From positions 29,547,740-29,611,739 of the forward strand of contig OY282606.1 of assembly GCA_958298945.1 (NCBI GenBank): a stretch of 64,000 bases of DNA. Reading direction: 5' to 3'. Made by a program: the position numbers and the translations under genes. Origin of the DNA: Atherix ibis. Taxonomy: Eukaryota > Arthropoda > Insecta > Diptera > Athericidae. How positions within the stretch are numbered: the stretch's first letter is position 1; each line of letters starts with the position of its first letter. Below are positions 36,200 through 48,265 of the stretch, one piece after another. The notes under the pieces were generated by a model that had not been told where the DNA came from, did no database searches, and was given only the letters and a program-made list of their open reading frames with translations.

Positions 36200-36695
36200 T
36201 ATATTATTAGTTTTGAACCATTCGTTAAAACTATAAATTGCCATAATTGAGGCTCAAGAAACCACAAGTAACTCTAAAGAAGCCATTGAAGAAGCGATAC
36301 TTTTATCGTCAATTTACATTTAATCTAAAAGGTGTTATTGGTCTGTATTTCTTTAAAATTAAAGTAGAAGAGACCCTCACCATTCAGAACATACGAATTT
36401 TTAACTGAACCGTATGCGGTTTAAACGAAACGGCATCACAAGCCACAGAAGATGACAAATTTTGGCTTTCTTATACGAATCGTTCCCAGAACCCGTAATT
36501 TCCAGATATTATGATATGAATTTGTATACAAAATAGTGCGATTTGATGCCGTTGTACTTTTTTTATAGTTCTTTAAACTTTAGAGCATTTGAAAAATAGC
36601 ATCCATCAAGTAATATCCGAATTAGAATCCGAAATGTGCGAAAACAGCATCAAGGATTACTTCAAAAGGATCAGGTCCTGCAAGATTTCTCTTTA
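36200..36695 (+). mobile_element. Tc1/mariner-superfamily transposase remnant
   Basis: The translation gives LKKPQVTLKKPLKKRYFYRQ, then GVIGLYFFKIKVEETLTI (GVIGPYFFE block), SQNPVISRYYDMN with CDLMPLYFF (last catalytic block, Asp lost) and the C-terminal SEMCENSIKDYFKRIRSCK at 36600-36680. This is the most complete 3' half of the family apart from 11690-11968. The mariner at 36696 follows at once, so it inserted at a TA in or just after the tail. Confidence 0.7.
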
Positions 36696-37438
36696 CGAGG
36701 TCTGTTCAAAAAGAATGGCGAATTTTGAATTTTCGCGGGTTACATATATTTGATTTTCGATTTTTTGTGGCGTTATGGTGTTACTCATGTCTCTCACTTA
36801 TGCCGACTAGTTCGGCCATTTGGAATGTTCAGTTAATTTTTGACAGCTGCTGTGCTCGCATGTGTTTTGGGTCGTCTTCGATTTTTGCTCAATTCTGACC
36901 AAAAACAGCTTTGAATGCATGTGTTTTGGCTCGTCTTCGATTTTTACTCAAGACCGAAAAAAGCGCCAAGTTCGGTCGAATGTGAAGGTTTTGCTTACAG
37001 TTTTCTTCGATTGCAGGGATGTGGTGCATCATGAGTTCTTACCACAGGGTAGAACGGTCAATAAGGAATATAACCTGCAAGTTATGCACAAGTTGCGAGA
37101 GCAATCCGCCAGGAACGCCCGGATTTGTGGAACAACAAAAATTGGCTTTTGCCATTTTTGACCAAAAACAACACACTAATAATGCCGCAGCCACCATATT
37201 CCCCAGATCTGGCCTCCTGTGACTTTTTCTTGTTTCGAAAACTGAAGAGAGATAAAGACGGAATCGAAGGAGGAGCTGAACAAGATCACAAAAAATGATT
37301 TTTTTAAGTGCTTCGAAGGTGCTTATGATATAATATCAGGTGGGGATTACTTTCAAGGGGACAAAATAGGTATTCATGAATAAATAAATAATTTTTGAAA
37401 AAAACACAAAATTCGCGATACTTTTTGAACAGACCTTG
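36696..37438 (+). mobile_element. mariner, TIR CGAGGTCTGTTC, copy 1, deleted
   Basis: It begins CGAGGTCTGTTCAAAAAG after TA (36694-36695) and ends with the reverse complement of CAAGGTCTGTTCAAAAAGTA before TA (37439-37440). At 743 bp it is much shorter than a normal mariner. The transposase remnant has VRSNVKVLLTVFFDCRDVVH, HEFLPQGRTVNKEYNLQVMH, then, after deletion and frameshift, MPQPPYSPDLASCDFFLF near 37180-37230 (third Asp block) and ITKNDFLKCFEGAYDIISGG at the end. The whole N-terminal DNA-binding region is missing. Confidence 0.88.
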
Positions 37439-37440
37439 TA

Positions 37441-39357
37441 GTTTATGTATAATGGCAATTTTTTATCCAAATCATTTTGTTTAACTTGATTTTCCAAAGC
37501 ACAAAGTGGATAAACCTTTATTCACATATGTACCATGCAACTTCAATAAATGTTTACTCCCCCAAAAAAAAAAAAAATTAATACATACTCCATTAATTTC
37601 ATTAGTTTATTCTTATTGTATTTTTTTCTTTTTTTTTAAATAATAAACACCACACAAATATTTAGGTAATAAAATTTTTAAATAACATAATAAAAACAAA
37701 AAGATAAACACACTAATGAAAAAAATGCTAAATAGAAAGAAATAAGTTTAGAAAAGTGCTTCTGAAAATAGGAAATTGTAAAAACAACAAAATGGACAAT
37801 CTAAAAAAAAAGAGCACTACTAATAAGAAGAAGTATTGGGTAAAAGTATAGAAATGAAAATATATTTATTCAAAAACACAAATGAGACGCACATTACATA
37901 GGTACTCATATAAATCAAGTGAAAGCAATTATCCAATTTGACGCGGCTATTTATACTCTCGTATTATTGTTGCTGAATAACGCAAACCAACACGACTGGT
38001 GGTTCGTTTAGTGTGTGCCGCTTCAGCTGCTTCGTCTCGTTATCTTGTACTTATTATACGTATATACATATTTCTTTATTAATAGTAGAAACAAAAAAAT
38101 ATTTTATTAAAAAATTAACAATATAAGAAAGCTGAAAAAAAAATAATCTTAAGAAAACTTTAAAGATGCTTTAATATACATACATTCGTAAATAAACAAA
38201 GAAATAATAATTACAATACTATGGGGAAGGCGGGTGGAGGCAGTAAACCATCCACCACCATCGTTGTGTAAAGAAAAATAAATTCAAAAAGTTAATTTCT
38301 TTATTGTTTCTTTCACACAATCAAGATTTATCGAATGCTAAACTTTTCACGCTTTTTCATTCCAAAAGTTTTGTGTCTATAGTTTCTGGTTGCTACTCCT
38401 TTTTTCTCTTTATTTCTTTTTTTTTTGTTATAAAAAAACTCCAAAATAACAATGATAATAATAGTAATAGAAAAAGAATAAATTACAGGCAAAGTCACTG
38501 GCCATATCTTGAATAGTGGTAGTAATGTTCTGGCAGACTTGTAAGATCGACTAACAGCATTCACAGACGTTGTGGCAGATTTCTACGAATTCTATCTACA
38601 CTTTAACACTGAGTTGACTCAATATTTATGATGGTAGTGTTTTTTTGTAAAGTTATATTAGTAATAATGGTAATAGAATTAATTATGGAAGAAAATGAAA
38701 AAATATATTTAAAAATACACAAATTGTAGCGGGTAATAGATTTCAACAAAAAAAAAAAAAAAAAGAATACAAACAGAGGTGAAAATTTCCAACTGAAAAA
38801 AAGTGGCGTTTAATTAATCGAAACTCATATCTTTGTTTTTGAGTGGGTCTCTGTTGATTTAACGAGATACGTCCATTTGATTATGCACGTTTTTAATATA
38901 AAATTTTTACAAGGTTAATAAACTAAAACTACCATGATTAATGTGCTTATATTATACAAAACATGCTACTGTCAATTATTATTAGCTCATAGCAACTTAG
39001 GATGTTTTCTTATTGTTTTACTATTCGTATTTTTATTTACTGATTTTAGAAAAATTTTAATGTAAAATAATTTTGTTGTCTATACTATTCTATTAGTACA
39101 GATAGTTTATATTTAAGAGCAATTCTTTCAATGACCATTCGGAAAAAGACCTAATAGTTAATTAATTGTAATTTCGAGACTGTTGTGAATAGCTTATTCA
39201 GTAAATATTAATTATTTTTAACGTCCCTTTAAAAAGCTTATTTAATAGTTTAAGTACAATACTTGTTAAGTGATTTAGTGGTTAGAGTAGTTAATAAATA
39301 TTAATCTCTTTGATAAGGACAGGATTCAAATGCAAATATTTACTGAGTTGTCATTAA
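37441..39357. other. AT-rich spacer
   Basis: Homopolymer and short tandem runs are frequent (for example 37561-37577 and 38749-38764). A complex patch at 37935-38050 contains TTCAGCTGCTTCGTCTCG and may be unique regulatory or transcribed DNA. No gene was recognised. Confidence 0.4.
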
Positions 39358-39359
39358 TA

Positions 39360-40294
39360 CGAGGTCTGTTCAAAAAGTATAACGAATTTTGATTTTCCGC
39401 GGTTACGTATATTCGATTTTCGATTTTTTGTGGCGTTATGTTGGTACTCATGTCTCTCACTTATGCCGACGAGTTCGGCCATTTTGAATGTTCAGTTAAT
39501 TTTTGACAGCTGCTTTGCTTGCACGTGTTTCGGCTCGTCTTCGATTTATGCCCATTCCAAAAAATAGATCAAAGAATCTGTTTTCGGGAACAAGAAAAAG
39601 TCACAGGGGGCCAGATCTGGGGAATACGGTGGCTGCAGTATTATGAGTGTGTTATTTTGGCCAAAAATTTGCGTACAAGCAACGATGCGTGAGCAGAGGC
39701 GTTATCATGGTGCAAGAGCCAATTTTTGTACTTTCACAAATCCGGGCGTTTCTGGCAGATTGCTTTGCGCAACTTGCTCATAACTTGCAGGTAATATTGC
39801 TTATTGACCATTCTACCTTGTGACAAGAACTCATGATGCACCACGGTCCTGCAATGGAAGCTGCCGAACGAGCCTCTGGAGCAAATTTGGGTCGAATGTG
39901 AAGCAAAACCTTCACATTCGACCCAAATTAGCTCCAGAGGCTCGTGCGGCAGCTTCCATTGTTGAGCTTTGATTTCCACGTCATAACCCTAAACTCATTC
40001 ATCACCAGTTATAACCCTCTAGAGCAAATTTGGGTTATCGCGGACAGAGTCTAACAGCTTCTTAGCAATGTTAATGCGAAGTTGTTTTTGGTCGAAAATG
40101 GGCAAAAATCGAAGACGAGCCAAAACACATGCAAGCAAAGCAGCTGCCAAAAATTAACTGAACATTCAAAATGACCGAACTGATCGACATAAGTGAGAGA
40201 CATGAGTACCAATATAAGGCCATAAAAAATCTAAAATCGAATATACGTAACCCGCGGAAATTCAAAATTCGCGATACTTTTTGAACAGACCTCG
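39360..40294 (-). mobile_element. mariner, TIR CGAGGTCTGTTC, copy 2, fold-back form
   Basis: Flanked by TA on both sides (39358-39359, 40295-40296). Instead of short TIRs, the outer arms 39360-39556 and about 40098-40294 are nearly complete reverse complements over about 195 bp. Both correspond to the 5' end of copy 1, so the normal 3' end was replaced by an inverted 5' end. The inside keeps minus-strand transposase pieces (VVHHEFLSQGRMVNKQYYLQ, KLRKAICQKRPDL, and further left the HHDNA and DFFLF blocks in decayed form) plus a second hairpin at 39852-39961. It cannot encode a transposase. Confidence 0.9.
39852..39961. repeat. inner 52-bp hairpin of the fold-back mariner
   Basis: Arms 39852-39903 and 39910-39961 are reverse complements with two mismatches around the 6-base loop CAAAAC. 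Confidence 0.95.
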
Positions 40295-40479
40295 TATTCT
40301 ATTAACTATGTGGCTTTTAGTAATTTAATTAAACTTTTTATGCTACAATATATTTTGGTCAAAACGAATAAATTTTACTAATATTTTACAAGATAAAGAA
40401 GTATAGAGATTGTTTTCTTTTCTTCAAAAATTTTATTGTATTCTTATACGGTCATATTATAATTCTCAAAGAACTACGT

Positions 40480-41110
40480 AGAAGAGCTATACATGGATGG
40501 AGGTGTTCTTTTCACTCTTCCTAGAAATGCGGAAAGAAAGCCTTTAACTGGATTTGTCTCCATCTCCTCGGCTACACTTCTTTGGATTTTATCGACAGTA
40601 CTAAAATTTCGTCCTTTCAAGTATTTTCCGATTTTAGAAAACAAAAAAAAAAAAAAAAAAAAACTATGGTTGGTAAAATACGCGGGAGGGGTGGAGGGAG
40701 TGTTTCCATGGGGAACCACTGAAATTGCTAATTCCGATCTTTTGAAGGACCTCCAAAGTTGTTAATCGATGTTCCGACCTCAGAAGAGCCCTGGTTCGTT
40801 CAACAGTTTCATCAGTTTTCGATATTGAAGGTTTTTTTTAAATACGATTCATTTTCCACTGTTTCTCGGCCCTCCAAAAATGCTTTACTCCACCAACAAA
40901 TTTGTGACCTCGATAATTCATGCTCCACATAGGCTCGTGGTAACTTTTCGTAGGTCAAACTTGCAGATCACCCAAGCTTAACGCATAATTTTGGAGGATT
41001 GAATTTCGCTGATTCATTTTTCTTAATGCATTTTGAAACAAAATTTCGCTCATCACCTTCTATAGTACCAGCTATGTAGAGGAAATGTCCACAGTGTTGC
41101 CAGATGGGTT
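40480..41110 (-). mobile_element. mariner fragment (family 3) with internal deletion
   Basis: The minus strand runs from the 5' block ATCTGGCAACACTGTGGAC (41110-41090) into a start-like MSEILFQNALRKMNQRNSIL at 41054, then YHEPMWSMNYRGHKFV and VKHFWRAEKQWKM (helix-turn-helix region), KTDETVERTRALLRSEHRLT at about 40820-40760 (linker and second helix-turn-helix), and after a poly-A/T run jumps to YLKGRNFSTVDKIQRSVAEE near 40620-40550, the C-terminal block. The whole catalytic core is missing, as in the copy at 23400-24112. Confidence 0.75.
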
Positions 41111-41114
41111 AATT

Positions 41115-43130
41115 AAAATATTAGTGGAATGATACTATTTAAAATATCTTAAAAATTTCCAATTACTGTTTTCTTATTTAGTTACACTTAGAATTATTCA
41201 CACTTCTTGTACACTGCAATTCTGAACCCGATTCCATCTGGGGTGCCCCATAGTTGTTGCCAAATAGTGTAAGTTTTCGTGCCATTAGCAATTTACCTAC
41301 AATATAAATATTACTAAAAATTAATTTTAAAAAATTCCAATTGCTTTTTTGCATTTTATACTAAATTATTTGGAGTAGTAAACAATTTTTTTTTCTTTTA
41401 TCAATTTTAAAAATCCATCAATTTAGCAGGAGCTGAATTAAATTTTTCTCTTAGTGCATTCAATTTTTTAACCTGTGTTTGACTATAAAAAAAAAAGTTT
41501 TAGTTTCAATTTAAAACTGCTATGGTTGTAATAGAACTTTTATTAAATTTTACTATCATTCAAATTAAAATAAACACCTTTTTTTTAAACAATTTTTATA
41601 ACGAAATTTCGTAATTTTTTTTTTAAAAAAATTATAATCTTTTATAATCGAAAAATATGCTTTGTTTTCTTTTCTTTTTGAATCCTTTTGAAATCATCAT
41701 CTTTGGCATAGATATACTATCCTTGCATGAATGTAAATATAAATATTTAAATTTGTGATCATTTAACGCAATCAAAACGCTCAACACTTTGCACAAAATC
41801 TTTTAATCTATTCCATCAAGTTCATGCTGTTTCCAAGTTGAAAAACCAGTTACTCTCAATAAAGTTAAATATTTGTTTTTTTTCTCCAGGCTAGTATCTT
41901 ATATAGTATTTAAAGTATTGTTGATGATTAAAATAAAAACAAAACAAAATACAAAAAAGAATTAATTTCAGATTCTCTTTGAATGTCAATGGACCAAAAT
42001 CTTTAACTAGACAAACATTTAACACACTATAACTTCTGGTCTCGATACCTGAATTTCGTCAAAGCTTCTCAATTAAAAAAAAAAAAGAAAAATATTCTAA
42101 AAACCAAATAAATATTAACAAAAAAATTAAACCATTCAATAAGAAAAAGCTTATAGTAGAGATTTGTCAATATAGTTATGTTCGAATGAAAATATTTTCT
42201 CAGATTATAAATAAGCTTTTAAGACATTTGTGTCACTCAATAAACGGCAATCGTTCGAATTGCTAAATTTGAATAAAACTCGATAATCGGTTTTCTATTC
42301 GAATGTTCAGGTATTTATTATTGATGCCGGTTCGCGTGGATATTACTATTTATCGTATATAAATATTATCTATCCACTCCCGGACAAGTATACAAGCTGA
42401 TTGACGACGACTGGCTGCCTGTCACAATTTCTTTACTAGCGATACGATGATTATTTTATTTTGACGATTATCAATAGTTTATTATGAAATGATTTTTTTT
42501 TGTATTTTGTTTGTTAACATACTTTTCTAAAAAGATGGAATCTACAAGCAGCATTAAGGATGTGGAATTTATGTCCAATGTCTTTGTTTGAATTTAATTT
42601 TTTCTTTCTTAGCGTAGTGAAAAGTACTAGCAAAAAAGCCTAATAAAAAGTACAATATTTATTATGTAGAAAATGTTCAATGCAGAAGTTTTTGCTGATT
42701 TTTTTCTTATTGAAAATTATGCTGTCAATATTGTTGGACATGCAAAGAACCCCTTAAGTAACGTTTACTGGCAAAATACTTCGTCCAATTCACTCCCTTT
42801 AAAAAGAAATTGAAAAATAATTGAAATGGAAGTACATATTTTCATTTCGAAACCTTTTAATAAGAGTTTTTTTTTATTGTTTTATTGGAAAACTGATTGT
42901 TCCAATTGAATATAAATTTTTAAAGAGGTTTCTTCTTATTTATTAATTGGTGACTTTTTTTATTACAAAGCTCTTAAGAATTTTTTTTAAAAAAACAATT
43001 TTTATTTTTATAGTATTTACAATATTATTTTTCTTATTTTTTTTTTATTTACACTAAGGGTCTTGTTCTACCAAATGGTTTTTTAAAAAAAAATAATTTT
43101 AATGTTTTTGTAATAATCATATTTATACTC
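41115..43130. other. AT-rich spacer
   Basis: No gene was recognised; many A/T runs. The segment 42230-42430 has higher complexity (ends in ACGACGACTGGCTGCCTGTC) and may be single-copy DNA. Confidence 0.4.
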
Positions 43131-43145
43131 ATCCAAAACTAATGG

Positions 43146-43220
43146 ATTTTACCAAAAATACAAGATGTGACAGGAAAGTATTGAGACTGGGGCATTACTG
43201 AGAGCTGTTTGGCAACATTG
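43146..43220 (+). mobile_element. mariner family 3, 5' end fragment
   Basis: Contains AAGTATTGAGACTGG and TTGGCAACATTGAGGACTTTC in the same order and spacing as the 5' ends at 5496 and 58530. What follows up to 43570 is not clearly transposase. Confidence 0.55.
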
Positions 43221-45700
43221 AGGACTTTCCTTAGAAATATTGAAAGGCAAACCTTGCTCAGGAGTGACTTCAACATCAAAATTTGATGAAAATGTAGAAC
43301 CACTACAGAAAATGTAGCTCTTGTTTCGAAAAAGGGTTCTACACAGCAGATCAGATATTGCAGACAACGTGTTTTTTTTGTTGGAAAAAGGATACTTGTA
43401 ATTTCTTAGTACCCCCCTCCCCCACTCTTCCATCGTTCTTTAATCATATTCATCTGATATTAGTCCGTATAACTTGTTTTGTTTTCTCTAAGATCCAAAG
43501 AAAGAACGCGTCATCTTGGTTCTAGAGTGCAGCAAAGGAGTTGAAGTCTTAAAGTGCTGCTACAAAAACTGCCTTTCACAAATTTAGAGCTTTTTCCAGA
43601 AATAATTTTGATAGGGATAAATTGATGTAAAAAAAATAAAAAAAAATTGTTGCAGAAAAAGGAAACGTTTCATAACTTTTCTGCCACACGTCGTACATAT
43701 TTGTTTGCCATTTTATATATAATAATCAAAATGATTTCATTTTATTTAAATTTTTTTTTTTAAATTCTATATAGAAAAAAACTTTAACTGATAATATAAA
43801 CTGTTTTTTAATCCTTGAATAGTAGCTGCAATTCCTTATAATTTTGTATATGAAATTTATCATTTGATTTTTAAATGGCTGTAAACACTAAAAATAAATT
43901 GTTTTAAGCATGTTTTTAATATTATTTATATATATATATAGAGAGAGAGAGAATAGTGATATGATTACTGGCGCCAATACAATATACTTGCTACTATTAT
44001 TAGACTAACACAGTTCTGGATGAGTTATCAAACGGAAACTTTCCATACAACACAAATAGACGCTATTTTCTAAGAGTTTAAAAAGAATATTTCAACACTT
44101 GTTAGTCAATTGGAAGATTTTGCAATTACCTAATAAGAAATTAAATAATTATCTCTACCGACGGTATATAAAAATTAAAATTTCTAATAAGAGATGTAAA
44201 TGATTAGATATCAATCGAAACTATTGGCAATTCTTGAGGTAAAAGTTGCGTAATAAAAACAAATTTCAAAATTTCCATTAAAAATTCAATTTTATTTTTT
44301 ATTTCTATTTTTTTTATATATATCTCTATAGTATCTTTTCTTTTATCTGAAATACAATATTTCTTTGTTCACTATACTTTTATGTATATTCTGTGCATGT
44401 TGTTTTTATATAATTTTCATACAATATGATAAGTACTATTATTATTATTATTCATATTTACTTAATTATATTTTACTATATTTTAATTTTATATATTTTC
44501 TTATATTTTTTTATGGTTTTTTTAAATTTGTTTTATTTTTTATTTTTAATATATATTTACATAAATACAAACATTGATACAGTGATTTTTGAATTATATT
44601 CATAAATATGCATTATTATATATTACATGTTAATTAATTAATTAAAATGTTATTTATTAAATAATTTAAATCATTTGACAGGATTTTGCTTATTAATTTT
44701 TGTTTGTGCGATTTGGGATTTCGAAATTTCAGCCTAGAAATGATAATTACTTTTAGGGAAATATGTGCAATTTCCGATTATGTAGATTTGTTACTATAAG
44801 AAAAATTTCCGTTTATCTATTGTATTATATCTAATAAGATATATGGAATCAGATGGAATTTATTAAATACGAAAAATATTATTAAATAAAACATTTTTAT
44901 AGTTAAAAATCAATTTAAAGAGGAAAATTTGGCAATAAAAAAGAAACATTCTGAAATCCCCTGTTTACAATATATAAATATAAATTTCTGTAAATTTTTT
45001 TTAATTATATTTATATTTGCCTATTATCATTATAAATTCAATAGTTTTCGTAATCAACTTCAACATATGACAGTCACCCCATCTATGGGCACAAAGAGCT
45101 TCGGTAGTTGGCACATTCAGCAATTGAGTAAATCTACGTTTAAGGTGAACTATTTCGTAACTGCAATTATTATTATTATTATTATTATTATTATTGTATA
45201 TATTGTTCTAAAAAAAAATTTCTTTTTACTTTGGATGAAGAAAAACAATATTAAAATTTTCCAAATATATGCACGTATCCGATTTTCTTATATATATGTG
45301 TATGTGCATTCTCAGGTGAATTGTTGCAAGAAGACAATTCCATTTAATATTGAAAGAAAAAATTTATTAATTCAAAGTTATTCAATTCTATTAACGCTAC
45401 ATTTGCACATAAATTTTAACTATTTATATTTTATTTTGAATTATTTTATTGGACACTTGCATAGAATTGAATTGATAATAAACATTTTACTTGTACTTAT
45501 CACTATTTGACATAAATTGAATAGAAATTATGATTATTTTTTTTTATATAAATTACTTATAGAAAACTAAAAACAGCCATTCATATATATTATATATTAT
45601 ATATAATATAAGGTAAATTAAAGAATTTATATGATTAGATTTGAAAATAAACTACAATATTTACATAGATTATCCGTAATATTATGGTGGCCGATGAATA
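43221..45700. other. AT-rich spacer downstream of FoxB
   Basis: It holds a TA/GA dinucleotide tract (43929-43952), an (ATT)n tract (45165-45195) and a TATAATATA palindrome-like run (45580-45612). The AT-rich DNA next to the FoxB stop contains many AATAAA-like words, so the gene's polyadenylation site cannot be chosen by eye. No other gene was recognised. Confidence 0.5.
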
Positions 45701-45707
45701 TTATTGC

Positions 45708-46649
45708 CTAAACAGTACGTAAAGCTGGTCCTATTCGAGTTAGATCAGTGCCATGTGGTACACCAAGATTTGGATAGTAGGAAGGATGTAGGCCACCCAG
45801 AGGTGTCATCATTAGTAGAGGATGCATTGGTAGATCATAGCCGATTTGTGTTAATGGATGATGAGGATATTGAAGAAAAGGTAACCCGGCTGCTGTGATT
45901 GGTGGCAAAGGAGGTAGAGTTCGATGGGGCGGTGTTCTTGGTTTATTTATTGTCTCGTCAGAATCACCCAGATCGGATTTGATACTAACAGCAGAAGATT
46001 TCTGAGTACTATCCTTGTCGGGTGTGATCAGACTTTCGATAGTGAAGGAGCGTTTTGGACGACTGCTCATTTCGGCAGTGTTTGTTGGTCCGGATAATGC
46101 AGTTGCCGTAAATGGCGGCGTCAACGGCCGAATTGGTGAACGTGAAATGCATGTGTTCGTTGGCATACGTGGAGGATAGATTGACGGATCGGACATCATG
46201 GCGCATGGTGGTTCCATTCCTGTTGCAGGTGGAGTGGAATTTGTAAAGAAAAATCTATTCAAGTTAGCTAAAGCGGCTAACTCTTCGTTAAGAAGGTCCT
46301 TGTCAGATTTGTGCAATTTAAACCGTTTTCGCCGTCTCAGAAGGCTACCATTTTCAAACATGTCGAAAGCCTGCGGATGTAACGCCCAATAGGCTCCTTT
46401 GCCCGGTCGATCGGGCCGTCTAGGCACCTTTATAAAACAATCATTAAAACTGAGATTATGCCTTAAGGAGTTCTGCCATCGCTGTGTATTCTTTCGATAA
46501 TATGGAAACCGATCAGTTATGAACCGATAGATCTCACTTAAAGGCAGCATCTTCTCCGGTGAACTCCATATTGCCATAGCTGTCAGTGATATATACGAAT
46601 AGGGCGGTTTTTGATCACCATACGAATCACGTGATGGTCGAGGCATCAT
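45708..46649 (-). CDS. fd96Ca: FoxB-type forkhead transcription factor (fd96Ca-like)
   Basis: This is a complete, intronless 313-residue ORF for a nuclear DNA-binding transcription factor. The forkhead domain spans about residues 13-108, beginning with [16 protein letters not shown]; the recognition-helix region [15 protein letters not shown] lies at about 58-72, and wing 2 ends in the basic run LLRRRKRFK. The domain sequence and the MPRP start are typical of insect FoxB proteins, and [12 protein letters not shown] agrees better with fd96Ca than with its paralogue fd96Cb. Residues 202-208 (FTIESLI) form an eh1-like motif, which in Fox proteins recruits the corepressor Groucho; the tail is rich in Pro and His. 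Two ATGs stand in tandem after an in-frame TAA. FoxB proteins start MPRP, so the second ATG (46646) may be the one used. The gene stands alone; no fd96Cb partner is visible in this window. The family assignment is firm, the orthologue name somewhat less so. Confidence 0.95.
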   Translation of the reverse strand: MMPRPSRDSYGDQKPPYSYISLTAMAIWSSPEKMLPLSEIYRFITDRFPYYRKNTQRWQNSLRHNLSFNDCFIKVPRRPDRPGKGAYWALHPQAFDMFENGSLLRRRKRFKLHKSDKDLLNEELAALANLNRFFFTNSTPPATGMEPPCAMMSDPSIYPPRMPTNTCISRSPIRPLTPPFTATALSGPTNTAEMSSRPKRSFTIESLITPDKDSTQKSSAVSIKSDLGDSDETINKPRTPPHRTLPPLPPITAAGLPFLQYPHHPLTQIGYDLPMHPLLMMTPLGGLHPSYYPNLGVPHGTDLTRIGPALRTV

Positions 46650-47504
46650 TTATTGATGCCCAACTATGTTGTATGTGCACGCACTATCCACCAATACGGA
46701 ATGTTGCGTTCTCTATTAATTAAATTACACTTTAATTGTCATTTTTGTACAATAATTCAATTAATTAAGAGTACCATAATTAAATGTCCGCTATAATTTA
46801 TTGTTGTTTATGTTGTTAATATCACATTAAATTTATTTCTGTTGATAATTTGTTTCATTCACAATGACATAAAGGTGTATTATTTGAATAATTGTTTAAA
46901 AAAAAATCTTTTTGATTGATTGTGGCAATATATCTCAAATCACTCAATTATATCGTTTTAGTTGAATCGAATCGAAATCAATTCCAATTAATTATAATCA
47001 AAATTGTTTTAATGGATTTTATTTCGATTCATTCACACTTGGTATCTGAACAACTCTCACTTATCTGTGATATTATTCAGAATGGATTTTTAAATATTAA
47101 TTATTATTTATATGATTTTTATTCAATTTGCATTAATATGCTAAACATATGCTATTCAAATGACATTTTTATGCAAAAAACCAACCGATGCGTTCTCTTG
47201 TTTGCTAAAGACTGGTTTGACTTGTAAACAACGAACAACTAACAGTAGAGGTGTTGAAAAACCGAATTACATGTTATTTTAACCGCAGGACCGAAAGAGA
47301 AAACACAACCACACCAGCCAGTACGTCAGATTACAGCCGCCACTGTTCTTATTTGTCTTCCATACAAATAAACCCCGAATATTCTATTGTACACAATTGC
47401 CATGTACTCTCAATACGTATTCTATATACAATAATATTGTTAACATTTTTTTTTGTAAATAATATATTACAATTATATAAATATATATACATATATCCAT
47501 AGTA

Positions 47505-47528
47505 AGAGAGAGAAAGAGAGAGAGAGAC
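47505..47528. repeat. GA-rich tract
   Basis: GAGAGAGAAAGAGAGAGAGAGA-type run. In flies such tracts can bind GAGA factor, and this one lies about 0.9 kb upstream of the FoxB start. Confidence 0.7.
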
Positions 47529-47779
47529 TCACACGTACCCAAATATCAATGTAAACATATGTACATCGATGGTGATTGTTTAAATATTCACCATTGCCGC
47601 CAACATTTGTTCATACATAAACAAACACTAATCGACGAGCACAACATTTCACATATATTTTGATTGTCTGTATTGAATGCTGAATTGGCTAGTCTGCTGC
47701 CATTTGAATTGCAATACCAAACCCACCACGAAAAAGAGCGCAAATCAAACACAACCAACCAACTGACCGCGGTTGTCTA

Positions 47780-48265
47780 ACAATACAACAATGATGGAGA
47801 GCATTAAGGAATTTGAAAATAACACCAACAACAAGATTGACAATAACAGCAACAAAAACAACAATAAAAGGGACGACACCCAATAATAACACGCGCGACT
47901 GTAAAGCACCAAAGAGACGGAAACACTACTGACTATGTAAAATGTGATAAATTCAATAGAAGAAAAAAATGATACAAACATCGTCGTAGGCACCACCATA
48001 TAATAATCAGAACATAACATATACACAAACATAATCACACCACTTTAGTAAACGTACAACCATCCAACCCATCTAGTCGCCAGTCAAAACTTCCTCCAAA
48101 CACAAATAGCGCAACAACAACAACACCAACAGCAGCATTAGCAACAGAGCGGTAACAGCAGCAGCAGCAGCAACAACATCAGGAGAAGAAAAACCATGAC
48201 GAACGAATAGAAATGCCCACAAACAATTATGAGCAAACACAACAAAAAAAAAAAAAAAAAAACAA
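47780..48265 (+). repeat. CAA/CAG-rich low-complexity region
   Basis: The plus strand has dense CAA, AAC and CAG trinucleotides (a run of CAGs at 48155-48170) and a 19-base A run at 48243-48261. A 31-codon ORF at 47791-47886 starts in a good fly context (ACAACAATG) and is rich in Asn. This could be part of a transcript on the plus strand or simply low-complexity DNA. Confidence 0.6.

Noticed and set aside
41220..41290. GGGGTGCCCCATAG block resembling the LINE 3' end GGGGTGCCCCATGG
   Set aside because: Only about 14 bases are shared and the flanks do not align; treated as chance.
43929..43952. TA/GA dinucleotide run as regulatory element
   Set aside because: A short simple repeat far downstream of FoxB with nothing else to support a function.
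44929..45510. 193-codon open frame next to FoxB
   Set aside because: It begins at TTG, not ATG, is rich in Ile/Phe/Lys/Tyr as expected of random AT-rich DNA, and includes an Ile run from an (ATT)n microsatellite. No domain is visible.
45704..45898. 64-codon ORF on the plus strand over the FoxB 3' end
   Set aside because: It is the antisense shadow of the FoxB coding sequence; its composition follows from the opposite strand and it has no domain of its own.
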